Assembly (NCBI GenBank): GCA_937916485.1
Contig: CALFSV010000064.1
Coordinates: forward strand, 1-64,000
Direction: 5' to 3'
Source: an uncultured Paracoccaceae bacterium
Lineage (GTDB): Bacteria > Pseudomonadota > Alphaproteobacteria > Rhodobacterales > Rhodobacteraceae
Length of the DNA: 64,000 nt
Positions 25,802 through 34,555 of the stretch are shown piece after piece. Numbering within the stretch: the first letter of the stretch is position 1; the number at the start of each line of letters is the position of its first letter. The notes under the pieces are model-generated. The model made no database searches. It was not told the origin of the DNA and saw only the letters and a list, made by a program, of their open reading frames with translations. The translations under genes and the position numbers were made by a program.

Positions 25802-28200
25802 GCGACAGTATACCCGACGTTGAGGTGAAAGCCGTCAAGCGCAGCATATGGGAGCGCGCTTCCGTTGTCTGGCTTGTGCCCGTCGCGGCCCTGGCCATTG
25901 CCATGGGGGTCGCGTGGCAAAGCTACACGGATCGCGGTCCGGTGATCGAGATCATCTTTGACAACGCTTCGGGCATTTCCCCGAATGAGACCGAATTGCG
26001 GTTCCGCAATGTGGCGGTGGGCCTTGTCGAAGGTGTGTCCTTTACCGAGGCGCTGGATCAGGTCGTGGTCGAGGTCCGGCTCGATAAGAAGGTTGCCCCC
26101 TATGTGGATGACGAGGCGCAGTTCTGGGTGGTCCGCCCAGAGGTAACGACGCAAGGGGTTTCCGGCCTCGATACGGTGCTGTCCGGTGTCTACCTGCAGG
26201 GCGTCTGGGACGAAGTCCCGTCCGAATTGACCTACATATTCGAAGGATTGTCTGAACCGCCACTTTTGGCAGATGGTCGCCAGGGACTGATGATCACGCT
26301 GCGGTCGAGCGATGGGTCTTTGTCCGGTAACACCCCGATGCTCTACAAAGGTGTCGAGGTTGGACGGATCGGCACTGCCAATGTCTCCTCCGATGGCTTT
26401 TCTGTCGAGGCGCGGGCGGTGGTCTACGCCCCCTATGATAACCTCGTCACCGATTCGACCCGCTTCTGGGACACCTCGGGCTTTTCGCTGTCGATCGGAA
26501 CCTCGGGTGCGGCGGTCAATTTCGATTCGCTGGCCTCCCTGATCGCAGGTGGGGTGACCTTTGATACCTTCGTGTCGGGGGCCCGTTTGGCGCGGGATGG
26601 CACGGTCTTTACCGTCTATGCCGATGACTCTTCGGCCCGCGCAAGCGTGTTTGACCGCAACGACGGCGTCACCCTTGATTTGATCGCAATCTTTGACGGC
26701 AACGTTGCTGGCCTGTCCACCGGTGCCGCGGTTGAGCTGAACGGTCTGAGGATCGGTGAAGTGTCGGGACTGAATGGCGTGGTCGAAACGACCCCCGCCG
26801 GTGCAACGCGGGTCCGTCTGCAAACGGTCCTGTCGATCCAGCCGTCCCGTCTGGGTCTGGAAGGGGAAACCAACGCAGAGGATGCATTGGCCTTCCTTCA
26901 GGCACAGGTCACAAACGGCCTGCGCGCCCGTCTTGTCACCGGCAGCCTGCTGACCGGAGGGTTGAAGGTACAGCTTTTCACGCCGCTTAACGTGATGCCG
27001 GCCACGATTGACATGGACTACAACCCCTTCCCACGCCTTCCGACGACCTCAAGCGATATCGCGGATGTGCAGGCCTCGGCTCAAGGCACGCTCGATCGGA
27101 TCAACAACCTGCCGATCGAAGAGTTACTGCAAAGCGCGACGGATCTGATGACCAATGCCTCTGTCCTGATCGGCAGCGCCGACACCCAGCGCGTGCCCGG
27201 CGACATCAGCGCCCTACTGGAAGATATCCGGGCGGTGGTCGGCTCTGAAAGCGTGCAGGGCCTGCCGGTTCAGCTGTCGGGTATCATGTCGGAGCTCGAG
27301 ACAACGATCACCGAGGTGCGGGTCATCTTGGCCACCGTCGAAGAACAGGCCATTGTCGCCCGCCTGGGAGGGGCCATTGACGCGGCTACCACGCTGAGTG
27401 GGCAGATCGAGCTAAGCCTGCAAGGCGTGCCAGACCTGCTAGGGCAGGTCGAGGCTTTGGCCGCCACGGCCAATGATTTGCCACTGAATGACCTGATCAC
27501 CCAGATTTCGGCCCTTTCGGCGAATGCCAACACCCTTCTCGCGTCGGAGGCCGCACAAGCCTTGCCGGACCAGATCGGTCGCCTGACCGCAGAGTTGGAA
27601 GGCACCGCATCTGAAGTGCGCACGCTTGTCGCCGGACTTAATTCGGACGAAGCCAGCGCGAGGTTGCTGGCTGCAGTCGATGCGGCCGCCGCCGCCGCCG
27701 CCAGCCTTGACGCCTCTCTCGCCGGAGTGCCCGAACTTGTTGAGCGGATCAACGTCGTCGCCGCCGACGCGCAGGAGCTGGAGCTTGATAGCCTGATCGC
27801 GAGCGTGACCAGCCTGATCGAAAGTGCTGACACCCTCGTCTCGGCCGAGGCGACATTGGCGCTTCCGGCCGAGTTGAATGCCTCTCTGGCCCAGTTGCGG
27901 GGTATCTTGGCCGAATTCAGCGAGGGCGGAGCGGTCGAGAATACGAATGCCGCCCTGTTGTCCGCGCGCAATGCTGCGGATGAGATTGCGCTGGCAGCAC
28001 AGGAGTTGCCTGCGCTGCTGGAGCGGGCCAATGCCCTTCTGGCCCAGGCGGATACGACGTTGTCGGGCTTTGAAGATACCTCGCCTGCCATCCGCGACGC
28101 GCGGGCGGCCCTGAACGAAATCACTCGGGCGGCCCAAGCGGTCACCTCCCTGGCCCGCGCGATTGAGCGTCGGCCCAACTCACTTCTGGTTGGACGGTGA
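25798..28200 (+). CDS. pqiB: PqiB/LetB-type MCE protein with repeated helical C-terminus
   Basis: An 800-residue periplasmic MCE protein anchored by one N-terminal helix (VVWLVPVAALAIAMGVAWQ, about 24-42). Three MCE domains are visible, starting near residues 45, 157 and 287. MCE rings form a tunnel for lipids between membranes. From about 430 the chain becomes Ala/Leu-rich helix with recurring units, starting near residues 436, 559, 659 and 735 (NNLPIEELLQ, NDLPLNDLIT, QELELDSLIA, QELPALLERA). This tail is much longer than I expect for PqiB. It starts at a TTG overlapping the previous stop. pqiC follows. Confidence 0.88.
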   Translation: MSDSIPDVEVKAVKRSIWERASVVWLVPVAALAIAMGVAWQSYTDRGPVIEIIFDNASGISPNETELRFRNVAVGLVEGVSFTEALDQVVVEVRLDKKVAPYVDDEAQFWVVRPEVTTQGVSGLDTVLSGVYLQGVWDEVPSELTYIFEGLSEPPLLADGRQGLMITLRSSDGSLSGNTPMLYKGVEVGRIGTANVSSDGFSVEARAVVYAPYDNLVTDSTRFWDTSGFSLSIGTSGAAVNFDSLASLIAGGVTFDTFVSGARLARDGTVFTVYADDSSARASVFDRNDGVTLDLIAIFDGNVAGLSTGAAVELNGLRIGEVSGLNGVVETTPAGATRVRLQTVLSIQPSRLGLEGETNAEDALAFLQAQVTNGLRARLVTGSLLTGGLKVQLFTPLNVMPATIDMDYNPFPRLPTTSSDIADVQASAQGTLDRINNLPIEELLQSATDLMTNASVLIGSADTQRVPGDISALLEDIRAVVGSESVQGLPVQLSGIMSELETTITEVRVILATVEEQAIVARLGGAIDAATTLSGQIELSLQGVPDLLGQVEALAATANDLPLNDLITQISALSANANTLLASEAAQALPDQIGRLTAELEGTASEVRTLVAGLNSDEASARLLAAVDAAAAAAASLDASLAGVPELVERINVVAADAQELELDSLIASVTSLIESADTLVSAEATLALPAELNASLAQLRGILAEFSEGGAVENTNAALLSARNAADEIALAAQELPALLERANALLAQADTTLSGFEDTSPAIRDARAALNEITRAAQAVTSLARAIERRPNSLLVGR

Positions 28201-28769
28201 AGACGATGAAGCTGCTGCCCCTTTCCCTTGTCTGTCTTGCGTCGCTCGCCGCCTGTGGTGACCCGGCCCAGCGATACGCGGTTCCGGCCGTTACGCCATT
28301 GGCGACCGTAGGCATTTCCTACCGCTCGGTCGAGGTGCGCGAAGTGACCTTGCCGACCTATGCCCAGTTGGAAGAGATCTTTGTCGAGACCGGGGACGGG
28401 GCACTGACCTCCTCCACCGCCCTGCTTTGGGCCGATGACCCCACCCGGGCCACAACGCTTGAACTGACCCGCGCCTTGGCTGCGATCACCGGGGCGCGGG
28501 TTGCGTCGGAACCCTGGCCCTTCGACAGCTATGCCGATGTCCGGGTTGAAGTTCGGGTGGAAGAATTCATCGCCTCCGCGCGCGGCGAATTCCGCCTGTC
28601 GGGGCAGTACTTTGTCGCAACCCTTGATGGCGGCAGCCGGGACCGAGCGCTGCCCTTCCGGGTCAGCGTTCCGATGGCGAGCGATGCGGGCCCTGCGGGC
28701 ATCGCGGCGGCACGGGGGGCAGCGATGACCCAACTGGCAGAACAGATCGCTCGCGACGGTCTGCGCTAG
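28197..28769 (+). CDS. pqiC: PqiC-type outer-membrane lipoprotein
   Basis: A 190-residue lipoprotein with a signal peptide ending in the lipobox LAAC (MKLLPLSLVCLASLAAC). The rest fits the ABC-type transport auxiliary lipoprotein fold: SYRSVEVREVTLPTYA, then the late GEFRLSGQYFVATLDG and a C-terminal helix. PqiC is thought to tie the PqiB tunnel to the outer membrane. The GTG at 28197 overlaps the pqiB stop (GTGA). An ATG at 28206 is an alternative start and would shorten the signal peptide by three residues. It ends the four-gene pqi operon. Confidence 0.82.
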   Translation: MKTMKLLPLSLVCLASLAACGDPAQRYAVPAVTPLATVGISYRSVEVREVTLPTYAQLEEIFVETGDGALTSSTALLWADDPTRATTLELTRALAAITGARVASEPWPFDSYADVRVEVRVEEFIASARGEFRLSGQYFVATLDGGSRDRALPFRVSVPMASDAGPAGIAAARGAAMTQLAEQIARDGLR

Positions 28770-28898
28770 CGCCGTTTTTCTTCTGCGTCCGGGGTGCCTG
28801 ACAGGTATCCAACCGCCTTTGACCGGTCTAAGCTTGCCTTGCAATCGGAAGAGACCGGGCAGGAGATTGTCCCTGCCGGGCAAAGGGGACGAAGACAA

Positions 28899-29639
28899 AT
28901 GGGACGACTGGACGGCAAGACCGCATTGGTGACGGCGGCAGCGCAGGGCATCGGCAAGGCAAGCGCCATCGCCATGGCCCGCGAAGGGGCAGAGGTTCTG
29001 GCCACGGACATCAACATGGCCGCGCTGGACGAGCTTGAGGGCATTCCCGGCATCTGCACCATGCGGCTCGACGTAATGGACCCCGCCAGCATCGCCGAGG
29101 CGCAGGCCGCCCTGCCGGCCCCTTCCATCTTGTTCAACTGCGCGGGTTTCGTGGCCCATGGTACGATCCTCGACTGTGACGAGGATCAGTGGGCCTTCAG
29201 CATGGACCTGAACATGACGGCCATGTACCGGATGTGCCGGACCTTCCTGCCCGGCATGATCGAGGCTGGCGGCGGGTCGATCATCAACATGTCCTCGGTC
29301 GCCTCATCCGTGATCGCGGCCCCCAACCGGTTCGTCTACGGCGCGACGAAGGCGGGCGTGATCGGCATGACCAAATCCATCGCCGCCGATTTCATCGGGC
29401 AGGGGATCCGCTGCAACTGTATCTGCCCGGCCACCGTCGAAAGCCCCAGCCTTGAGGGCCGCCTGACCGCGACCGGCGATTACGAGGCCGCCCGAAGGGC
29501 CTTTATCGCCCGCCAGCCCATCGGGCGCATCGGTCAACCCGAAGAGATCGCGGCGCTGGTCCTGTATCTGGCAAGTGACGAATCGTCCTACACCACCGGT
29601 ATCGCCCATGTCATCGACGGCGGTTGGGCCAACGTCTAA
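28899..29639 (+). CDS. SDR-family dehydrogenase (candidate 2-keto-3-deoxy-sugar-acid dehydrogenase)
   Basis: A 246-residue short-chain dehydrogenase. The NAD-binding motif is TAAAQGIGK, with an Asp after the second strand (ATDIN) that favours NAD. NCAG and the catalytic Ser with YGATK follow. The C-terminus FIARQPIGRIGQPEEIA is standard. The sequence resembles the DHRS6/2-keto-3-deoxy-L-fuconate dehydrogenase branch. That assignment rests on the neighbours: a lactonase-type amidohydrolase 19 bases on, another SDR, and an UxaA-type dehydratase. The ATG at 28899 is chosen because the Rossmann fold starts right after it. Confidence 0.75.
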   Translation: MGRLDGKTALVTAAAQGIGKASAIAMAREGAEVLATDINMAALDELEGIPGICTMRLDVMDPASIAEAQAALPAPSILFNCAGFVAHGTILDCDEDQWAFSMDLNMTAMYRMCRTFLPGMIEAGGGSIINMSSVASSVIAAPNRFVYGATKAGVIGMTKSIAADFIGQGIRCNCICPATVESPSLEGRLTATGDYEAARRAFIARQPIGRIGQPEEIAALVLYLASDESSYTTGIAHVIDGGWANV

Positions 29640-29658
29640 GGCAGAGGGAGGCCCCGGC

Positions 29659-30501
29659 ATGGAACTGATCGATACCCACCTGCACATGATCCACCGCGAC
29701 CGGTTCACCTATGAGTGGACGGGAAATGTCCCCGTCCTCGCAACGGGTGACTATACGCTGGCCGATGCCAAGGCGCTGGCCGGCGGGCGGATCAAGGGCT
29801 TTGTCTTTATGGAGGTCGATGTGGCCGAAGGGCAGTACCGGGACGAGGCCCGGTTTGTCCATTCGCTCATGACACCCGGTTCAGGCCTTCTGGGCCAGAT
29901 CGTCGCCTGCCGTCCCGAGTATGACGAGGGCTTCGACGACTGGGTCGAAGAGGCCTGCGAACTTGGCACCGTCGGCTTCCGACGCATCCTGCACGAGACG
30001 ACGGACGACGTGTCCCAGCCCGAGGTTTTTCGCGCCAATGTCCGCAAGATCGGTGCGGCGGGAAAGGTGTTCGACATGAACTTCCTCGCCCGCCAGTTAC
30101 CGCTGGCCAAGGCTTTGGCCGAGGCCTGTCCCGACCAGCAGCTTGTCCTTGATCATTGCGGTGTACCCGACATCGCGGGCGACGGGTTTGATTTGTGGCG
30201 ACGCAACCTGCTTGAGGTAGCCGCCCTGCCGCATGTGGCCTGCAAGCTGTCGGGCATCATGGCCTATTGCGGCCCTGACAAGGACCCGGCCAGCGCCATT
30301 GGACCCTATGTCGATCAGGTGCTTGAGGCCTTTGGCCCTGACCGGGTGGTCTGGGGCAGCGACTGGCCGGTCGTCAATCTGGGCGGAGGCCTGCCCGCCT
30401 GGCTGGACGCGACCGAGGCGATCCTGTCGAAACTTTCGCCCGACGAACAGGCCGCCATCGGGCACAAGAACGCCCAAAGGGTCTATGCGCTGCCGGTCTG
30501 A
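29659..30501 (+). CDS. Amidohydrolase, L-fuconolactonase-like
   Basis: A 280-residue amidohydrolase-2 (TIM-barrel) protein. The metal-binding IDTHLHM is at the start, LVLDHCGVP in the middle, and GSDWPV near the end carries the catalytic Asp. RRILHETTDD and CKLSGIM are typical of the COG3618 lactonase group, which opens sugar lactones such as fuconolactone or rhamnonolactone. GGAGG precedes the ATG by 7 bases. It sits between two SDR genes, as expected if it hydrolyses the lactone made by a sugar dehydrogenase. The exact substrate cannot be read from sequence. Confidence 0.78.
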   Translation: MELIDTHLHMIHRDRFTYEWTGNVPVLATGDYTLADAKALAGGRIKGFVFMEVDVAEGQYRDEARFVHSLMTPGSGLLGQIVACRPEYDEGFDDWVEEACELGTVGFRRILHETTDDVSQPEVFRANVRKIGAAGKVFDMNFLARQLPLAKALAEACPDQQLVLDHCGVPDIAGDGFDLWRRNLLEVAALPHVACKLSGIMAYCGPDKDPASAIGPYVDQVLEAFGPDRVVWGSDWPVVNLGGGLPAWLDATEAILSKLSPDEQAAIGHKNAQRVYALPV

Positions 30502-30539
30502 CCTGCCGCTGGACTTGGGTTCACCAAAGGAATGACGAC

Positions 30540-31301
30540 ATGGATCTGGAATTGGGCGGACGGGTGATCCTTGTCACCGGCGGGGCATCGGGCATCGGTG
30601 CGGCCATCGTCACAGGCCTTTTGGCCGAAGGGGCGGTGCCCGTCGTCCTTGACCGCTCAGGGTATCGGCCGGGCATGGTCCCGCCGGCGGATTGGATCAC
30701 GCTGGAACTGGGCGACGACGCTGCCTGCGCCACTGCGATCCGTTCGGTCATGGACCGGCATGGCCGCATCGACGGGCTGGTCAACAATGCCGGCCGCAAT
30801 GACGGGGTGGACCTCGACGCGGGCCCCGCGGCCTTTCGGGCCTCTCTCAACATCAATTTGGTGCCGGCCTATACCCTTGTCCACCTGACCCAACAGGCCC
30901 TGCGTGACAGCCGGGGGGCCATCGTCAACGTGGCATCCAAGACGGCGCTGACCGGGCAGGGGGGCACCTCGGCCTATGTGGCGGCCAAGGCGGGGCTGTT
31001 GGGGCTGACGCGGGAATGGGCGGCGGCCTTTGCCCCCGACGGCGTGCGCGTCAACGCGGTGATCCCGGCCGAGGTGATGACGCCGATGTATGCCGATTGG
31101 CTGGCCACCTTTCCGGACCCCGCCGCGAACGAGGCGGCGATTACCCAGACCATCCCATTGGGCCAACGGATGACAACGCCTGCGGAAATGGCCGATAGCG
31201 TGTTGTTCCTGCTGTCGCCCCGGTCGGGGCATACAACGGGGCAATGGCATTTCGTCGATGGGGGCTACGTCCACCTTGACCGGGCGCTGACCGGAAACTG
31301 A
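30540..31301 (+). CDS. SDR-family dehydrogenase (candidate sugar 1-dehydrogenase)
   Basis: A 253-residue short-chain dehydrogenase. The cofactor motif is TGGASGIGAAI, NNAGRND lies mid-chain, and the catalytic set is NVASK ... YVAAK. It ends in HTTGQWHFVDGGYVHLDR. It resembles the L-fucose dehydrogenase group and closes a three-gene run with the lactonase and the other SDR. The natural order of steps would be sugar to lactone (this enzyme), lactone to acid (29659), dehydration (UxaA-type), then oxidation (28899). Its stop codon forms the start of a 14-bp tandem repeat array. Confidence 0.75.
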   Translation: MDLELGGRVILVTGGASGIGAAIVTGLLAEGAVPVVLDRSGYRPGMVPPADWITLELGDDAACATAIRSVMDRHGRIDGLVNNAGRNDGVDLDAGPAAFRASLNINLVPAYTLVHLTQQALRDSRGAIVNVASKTALTGQGGTSAYVAAKAGLLGLTREWAAAFAPDGVRVNAVIPAEVMTPMYADWLATFPDPAANEAAITQTIPLGQRMTTPAEMADSVLFLLSPRSGHTTGQWHFVDGGYVHLDRALTGN

Positions 31302-31380
31302 CCGGGGGCAAATGACCGGCGCCAAAAGACCGGCGCCAAAAGACCGGGGCCAAATGACCGGGGCCAAATGACCGGGGGCA
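31299..31380. repeat. Six tandem 14-bp units after the SDR gene
   Basis: TGACCGGGGCCAAA-like units follow one another six times, the last cut to 12 bases, with differences at one to three positions. The first unit begins with the TGA stop of the SDR gene. The array fills the convergent space before the UxaA gene and merges into a hairpin. Confidence 0.9.
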
Positions 31381-31392
31381 GTCCCCCCGGTC
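31370..31392. terminator. Hairpin between convergent SDR and uxaA-type genes
   Basis: GACCGGGGG (31370-31378) pairs with CCCCCGGTC (31384-31392) around a 5-base loop. It uses the last tandem repeat unit as its left arm. It has no clear T-tract, so it may act with other factors or serve both directions weakly. Confidence 0.5.
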
Positions 31393-31400
31393 TGTTGGTC

Positions 31401-32927
31401 TTACATCACTGCGCCCATCTGCCAAGGCACGAACTCTGCCCCGCCAAAACCCAGCTCTTCGCTCTTGGTCTGCTTCCCTGAGGCGACGGCGATGAACATC
31501 TCGAGTATCTCGCGGCCCTTTTCGGCGACGCTGACGCCTTCGGTAATGATGTCACCGCAGTTGATGTCCATATCCTCCGACATCCGGGCATACATTTCCG
31601 AGTTGGTGGCAAGCTTGACGCAGGGCGTCGGCTTGTAGCCCGACACCGAGCCCCGACCGGTGGTAAAGCAGACAAGATTGGCGCCCGAGGCGATCTGGCC
31701 AGTGACCGAGCAGGGGTCGTAGCCGGGGCTGTCCATATAGGCAAAGCCGGGCGTCGTGATCGGTTCGGCGAACTTGTAGACGCCCGACAGCGGGGCGGTG
31801 CCGCCCTTGGCCACGGCGCCAAGTGACTTTTCAAGGATGGTGGTCAACCCGCCCCGCTTGTTGCCGGGGGAGGGGTTGTTGTCCATCTTGCCGCCGTTGC
31901 TGGCGGTGTAGTTCTCCCACCACTTGATCCGCTCGATCAGCTTTTCCCCGACCTCGGGGCTGACGGCGCGGCGGGTGAGCAGGTGTTCGGCTCCATAAAT
32001 CTCGGGCGTTTCAGACAGGATGGTGATCGCGCCGTGCTGGACCAGCAGGTCCGAGGCATGGCCAAGGGCCGGATTGGCGGTGATGCCGGAATAGCCGTCC
32101 GACCCGCCGCATTGCAGGCCAACCGACAGGTGGCTGAGGGGGGCAGGGGCGCGGCTGACCTTGTTGGCGACCTCACCCATTTCCTTCAGGACTGACAGAC
32201 CCTTTTCGATGGTGGCCCGTGTGCCGCCCGTCTGCTGGATCGTCATATAGCGGAAATTGCCGTCCGCCCGCATCCGGCCCGCACCGATCAGATCTGGGAT
32301 CTGCATGACCTCGCAGCCCAGCCCCACCAGCAGGATGCCGCCAAAGTTGGGGTTGCGGGCATAGCCGGACAGGGTGCGGAACAGGGTGTCATAGCCTTCG
32401 TCATTGCCTGACATGCCGCATCCGGTGCCGTGGACGATGGGGACGACCCCGTCGACATTCTCAAACCCGGCCAGCCAGTCCGACTTTTCGGCGGCCTCGG
32501 CGATAAAGCGGGCCACGCTGCCCGAACAGTTCACGCTTGTCAGGATGCCCAGATAGTTGCGTGTACCGACCGTCCCGTCGGCGCGGTGGTAGCCGTCAAA
32601 GGTCCGCACCTCTGTCACCGGGGGAAGGGCGGTGTTGGCCGTCGCATGGGCATAGTCCTGGCTGTGGGGGCCCATGCCAAGGTTGTGGCTATGGATATGA
32701 TCGCCCGGCGCGATGGTACTGGTCGCCATGCCGATGATCTGTCCGTAGCGGATGACGTTCTGGCCCGCTTCGATCGCTTGCGTCGCGATTTTGTGCCCGC
32801 GGGGGACGGCGATGGTCAGGGTCAGGCCCTCAGTCGCCAGGGTCGCCCCGGCAGGCAAATCGGCCAATGCAACAACGACGTTGTCATTGGGGTGCAGCCT
32901 GATACAATCTAGGCGTGTCTCATCCAT
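31401..32927 (-). CDS. UxaA-family sugar-acid dehydratase (altronate/galactarate type)
   Basis: A 508-residue full-length member of the UxaA/GarD family, which removes water from hexonic acids to give 2-keto-3-deoxy acids. An N-terminal SAF domain (about 10-95, DNVVVALADLPAGATL) is followed by the catalytic part with TVGTRNYLGILTSVNCSG, HGTGCGMSG, LQCGGSDGYSGITANPA and FTTGRGSVSG. Conserved Cys and His residues bind iron. AAGGA precedes the ATG by 7 bases. Altronate is the textbook substrate, but the neighbours suggest a deoxy-sugar acid such as fuconate. It diverges from a GntR regulator over an operator-like palindrome. Confidence 0.85.
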   Translation of the reverse strand: MDETRLDCIRLHPNDNVVVALADLPAGATLATEGLTLTIAVPRGHKIATQAIEAGQNVIRYGQIIGMATSTIAPGDHIHSHNLGMGPHSQDYAHATANTALPPVTEVRTFDGYHRADGTVGTRNYLGILTSVNCSGSVARFIAEAAEKSDWLAGFENVDGVVPIVHGTGCGMSGNDEGYDTLFRTLSGYARNPNFGGILLVGLGCEVMQIPDLIGAGRMRADGNFRYMTIQQTGGTRATIEKGLSVLKEMGEVANKVSRAPAPLSHLSVGLQCGGSDGYSGITANPALGHASDLLVQHGAITILSETPEIYGAEHLLTRRAVSPEVGEKLIERIKWWENYTASNGGKMDNNPSPGNKRGGLTTILEKSLGAVAKGGTAPLSGVYKFAEPITTPGFAYMDSPGYDPCSVTGQIASGANLVCFTTGRGSVSGYKPTPCVKLATNSEMYARMSEDMDINCGDIITEGVSVAEKGREILEMFIAVASGKQTKSEELGFGGAEFVPWQMGAVM

Positions 32928-32955
32928 AGTGGTGTCCTTTTGGCGTGTAACGTGC

Positions 32956-32988
32956 TTGACTTTAATGTCCTGCTTGCTAACATGTTAG
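32956..32988 (+). promoter_or_regulatory. Promoter and operator between the UxaA and GntR genes
   Basis: TTGACT (32956-32961) and TAACAT (32978-32983), 16 bases apart, form a plausible promoter for the GntR gene. The perfect palindrome CTAACATGTTAG (32977-32988) covers the -10. It is followed by a similar half-site (TATGTTAA). This suggests self-repression and control of the divergent UxaA gene. Confidence 0.55.
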
Positions 32989-33025
32989 TATGTTAAGCGT
33001 TGGTAAACACATTGAGCAAGGTCCA

Positions 33026-33718
33026 ATGGTGCATCGGTTAAAGTCTTTGGATATGTTTTCCGGTTCGTTGTCGCAACGGACCTATCTTTCCTTGCGGGCG
33101 GCGATCATAGAGCTTGTTTACCCGCCCGGGGCGCTTCTCCGAAAGGGGGAAATTTGCGAAGCTCTCGGCGTGTCGCGCTCGCCTGTGTCCGAGGCGATCA
33201 GCCGACTGGCCAATGAACGCCTTGTCAGAGTCGTGCCGCAGGCAGGGACCTATGCAGCCCGCTTCTCGATTGACGAAATCAAGGAGAGCGCGTTCATCCG
33301 CGAAGCTATCGAAGTCGCCGCGATCAGAGAGCTTGCCCCCCAGGTCACAGACGCCCAACTGGTCGAACTGCGCCGGAACCTGAGAGTTCAGGAGGCGCTT
33401 GTGGCCGATGGCGATGACGCCGGGTTCTACCAATTGGATTCTGAGTTTCATGGGCTCTTGTTGTCCTATACCGGTTATCCCCGGCTGACAGAGCTTGCCG
33501 AAATCTCATGGGGGCATGTCGGGCGGGCCCGCCAGCAGATCCTGCCGGAACGGGGCCGCGTCCTTGCTACACTGGGAGAGCATTGGGCGGTTCTCGAAGC
33601 CTTGGAGGCCCGAGACGAAGAACGGGCAGTCGCGGCCCTGCGCAAACACCTGCGCCAGCTGGTCAGCTTCCTTGTCCCGCTGAAGCGGTCACGGCCCGAG
33701 CTGTTTGACCCTGAATGA
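33026..33718 (+). CDS. GntR-family regulator (FadR type)
   Basis: A 230-residue repressor. The N-terminal winged helix reads LRAAIIELVYPPGALLRKGEICEALGVSRSPVSEAISRLANERLV. The C-terminal all-helical FCD domain has FIREAIEVAAIRELA and the metal-site His residues in DSEFHGLLLS and LGEHWAVLEAL. FCD domains bind small organic acids. AAGG precedes the ATG at 33026; an upstream ATG at 32990 has no ribosome site and overlaps the operator. It most likely controls the UxaA gene and perhaps the SDR-lactonase run, responding to a pathway intermediate. Confidence 0.85.
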   Translation: MVHRLKSLDMFSGSLSQRTYLSLRAAIIELVYPPGALLRKGEICEALGVSRSPVSEAISRLANERLVRVVPQAGTYAARFSIDEIKESAFIREAIEVAAIRELAPQVTDAQLVELRRNLRVQEALVADGDDAGFYQLDSEFHGLLLSYTGYPRLTELAEISWGHVGRARQQILPERGRVLATLGEHWAVLEALEARDEERAVAALRKHLRQLVSFLVPLKRSRPELFDPE

Positions 33719-33841
33719 TACCCAAGGGGCGATGGTCCGGGACCTGATCGGCGGTTGGCCCACCTCTGCGTTGATACCGCGCCCTTGTGTCGATCACGCC
33801 TTGTGTCGCCATAGGGTCAAGGCCACCCGGTCTTGGGCGAC

Positions 33842-34555
33842 CTAGTACCGGGTGGTCATCCGGTAGCCCGGCGCGTGGTTCAGACGGACATGGGTGATGG
33901 CTTGCCCCTGCCACCACGTCGTCCGCTCGACCCGAAAGACCGGGGCACCGGGGGCGTGGCCCAGATGGTCGCACAATGGGCCTTCGGCGGCGACGGCCAT
34001 CAGGCCGATTTCGACCTCGGAATAGGGAACAGCGGCGATCAGCCACTCGGTCGGGCCTTGCTTGTCAAATGAGGCTTCCAGAACCTCGGGCAAGGCGGTC
34101 GCGTTGATCCAGCGGTCTTCGAACTGATGCGGCGCACCGTCGGAATAGTGCATTGCCGTGACATGAACGACCCTGTCGCCAGCGCCAAGGCCCATGCGAC
34201 CGCGCAGCCAGTCGGGGGCGGGCAGGGTGGCGGTACTGACCAGCGCATAGCGGTAGCTGGCTCCGGCTGCGGCGATCTCATCCCCGACAAGCGGGATCTC
34301 GAACCTTGCCTGCCGCACAGGGGCAGCCCGAACCCGCGTGCCCGACTTGCGCTTGCGTTCGACCAGCCCCATCTCTTCGATCTCGCGCATGGCCCGGTTC
34401 ACCGTGGCGCGGGCGCAGCCAAAGGCCTCGGCCAGCTCCATCTCGGACGGCAGAATAGTGCCGGCCCCCCAGGTCCCGTCGGTGATCCGCGACAGGATCG
34501 CTGCGCGCACATCGCGATAGGTGGTTCTGGAGGGAACGGGGGCGTCAGGTGTCAT
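33842..34555 (-). CDS. hutC: Histidine utilisation repressor HutC (GntR family)
   Basis: A 237-residue GntR/HutC repressor, usually released from DNA by urocanate. The DNA-binding part is YRDVRAAILSRITDGTWGAGTILPSEMELAEAFGCARATVNRAMREIEEMGLVERKRKSGTRV. The UTRA domain follows (about 85-230), with HYSDGAPHQFEDRWIN and a C-terminal THVRLNHAPGYRM. The start at 34555 overlaps the hutF stop (ATGA), so it is translated together with hutF. The likely operator lies at 35920-35937, between hutF and hutI, giving negative feedback over both arms of the cluster. Confidence 0.93.
   Translation of the reverse strand: MTPDAPVPSRTTYRDVRAAILSRITDGTWGAGTILPSEMELAEAFGCARATVNRAMREIEEMGLVERKRKSGTRVRAAPVRQARFEIPLVGDEIAAAGASYRYALVSTATLPAPDWLRGRMGLGAGDRVVHVTAMHYSDGAPHQFEDRWINATALPEVLEASFDKQGPTEWLIAAVPYSEVEIGLMAVAAEGPLCDHLGHAPGAPVFRVERTTWWQGQAITHVRLNHAPGYRMTTRY

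Noticed and set aside
27270..29159. Long reverse frame opposite pqiB/pqiC
   Set aside because: Ala/Ser/Arg-rich shadow of the helical pqiB tail; no motif.
31299..31380. Tandem units considered as a CRISPR array
   Set aside because: Units are 14 bp, contiguous and without spacers, and no cas gene is present.
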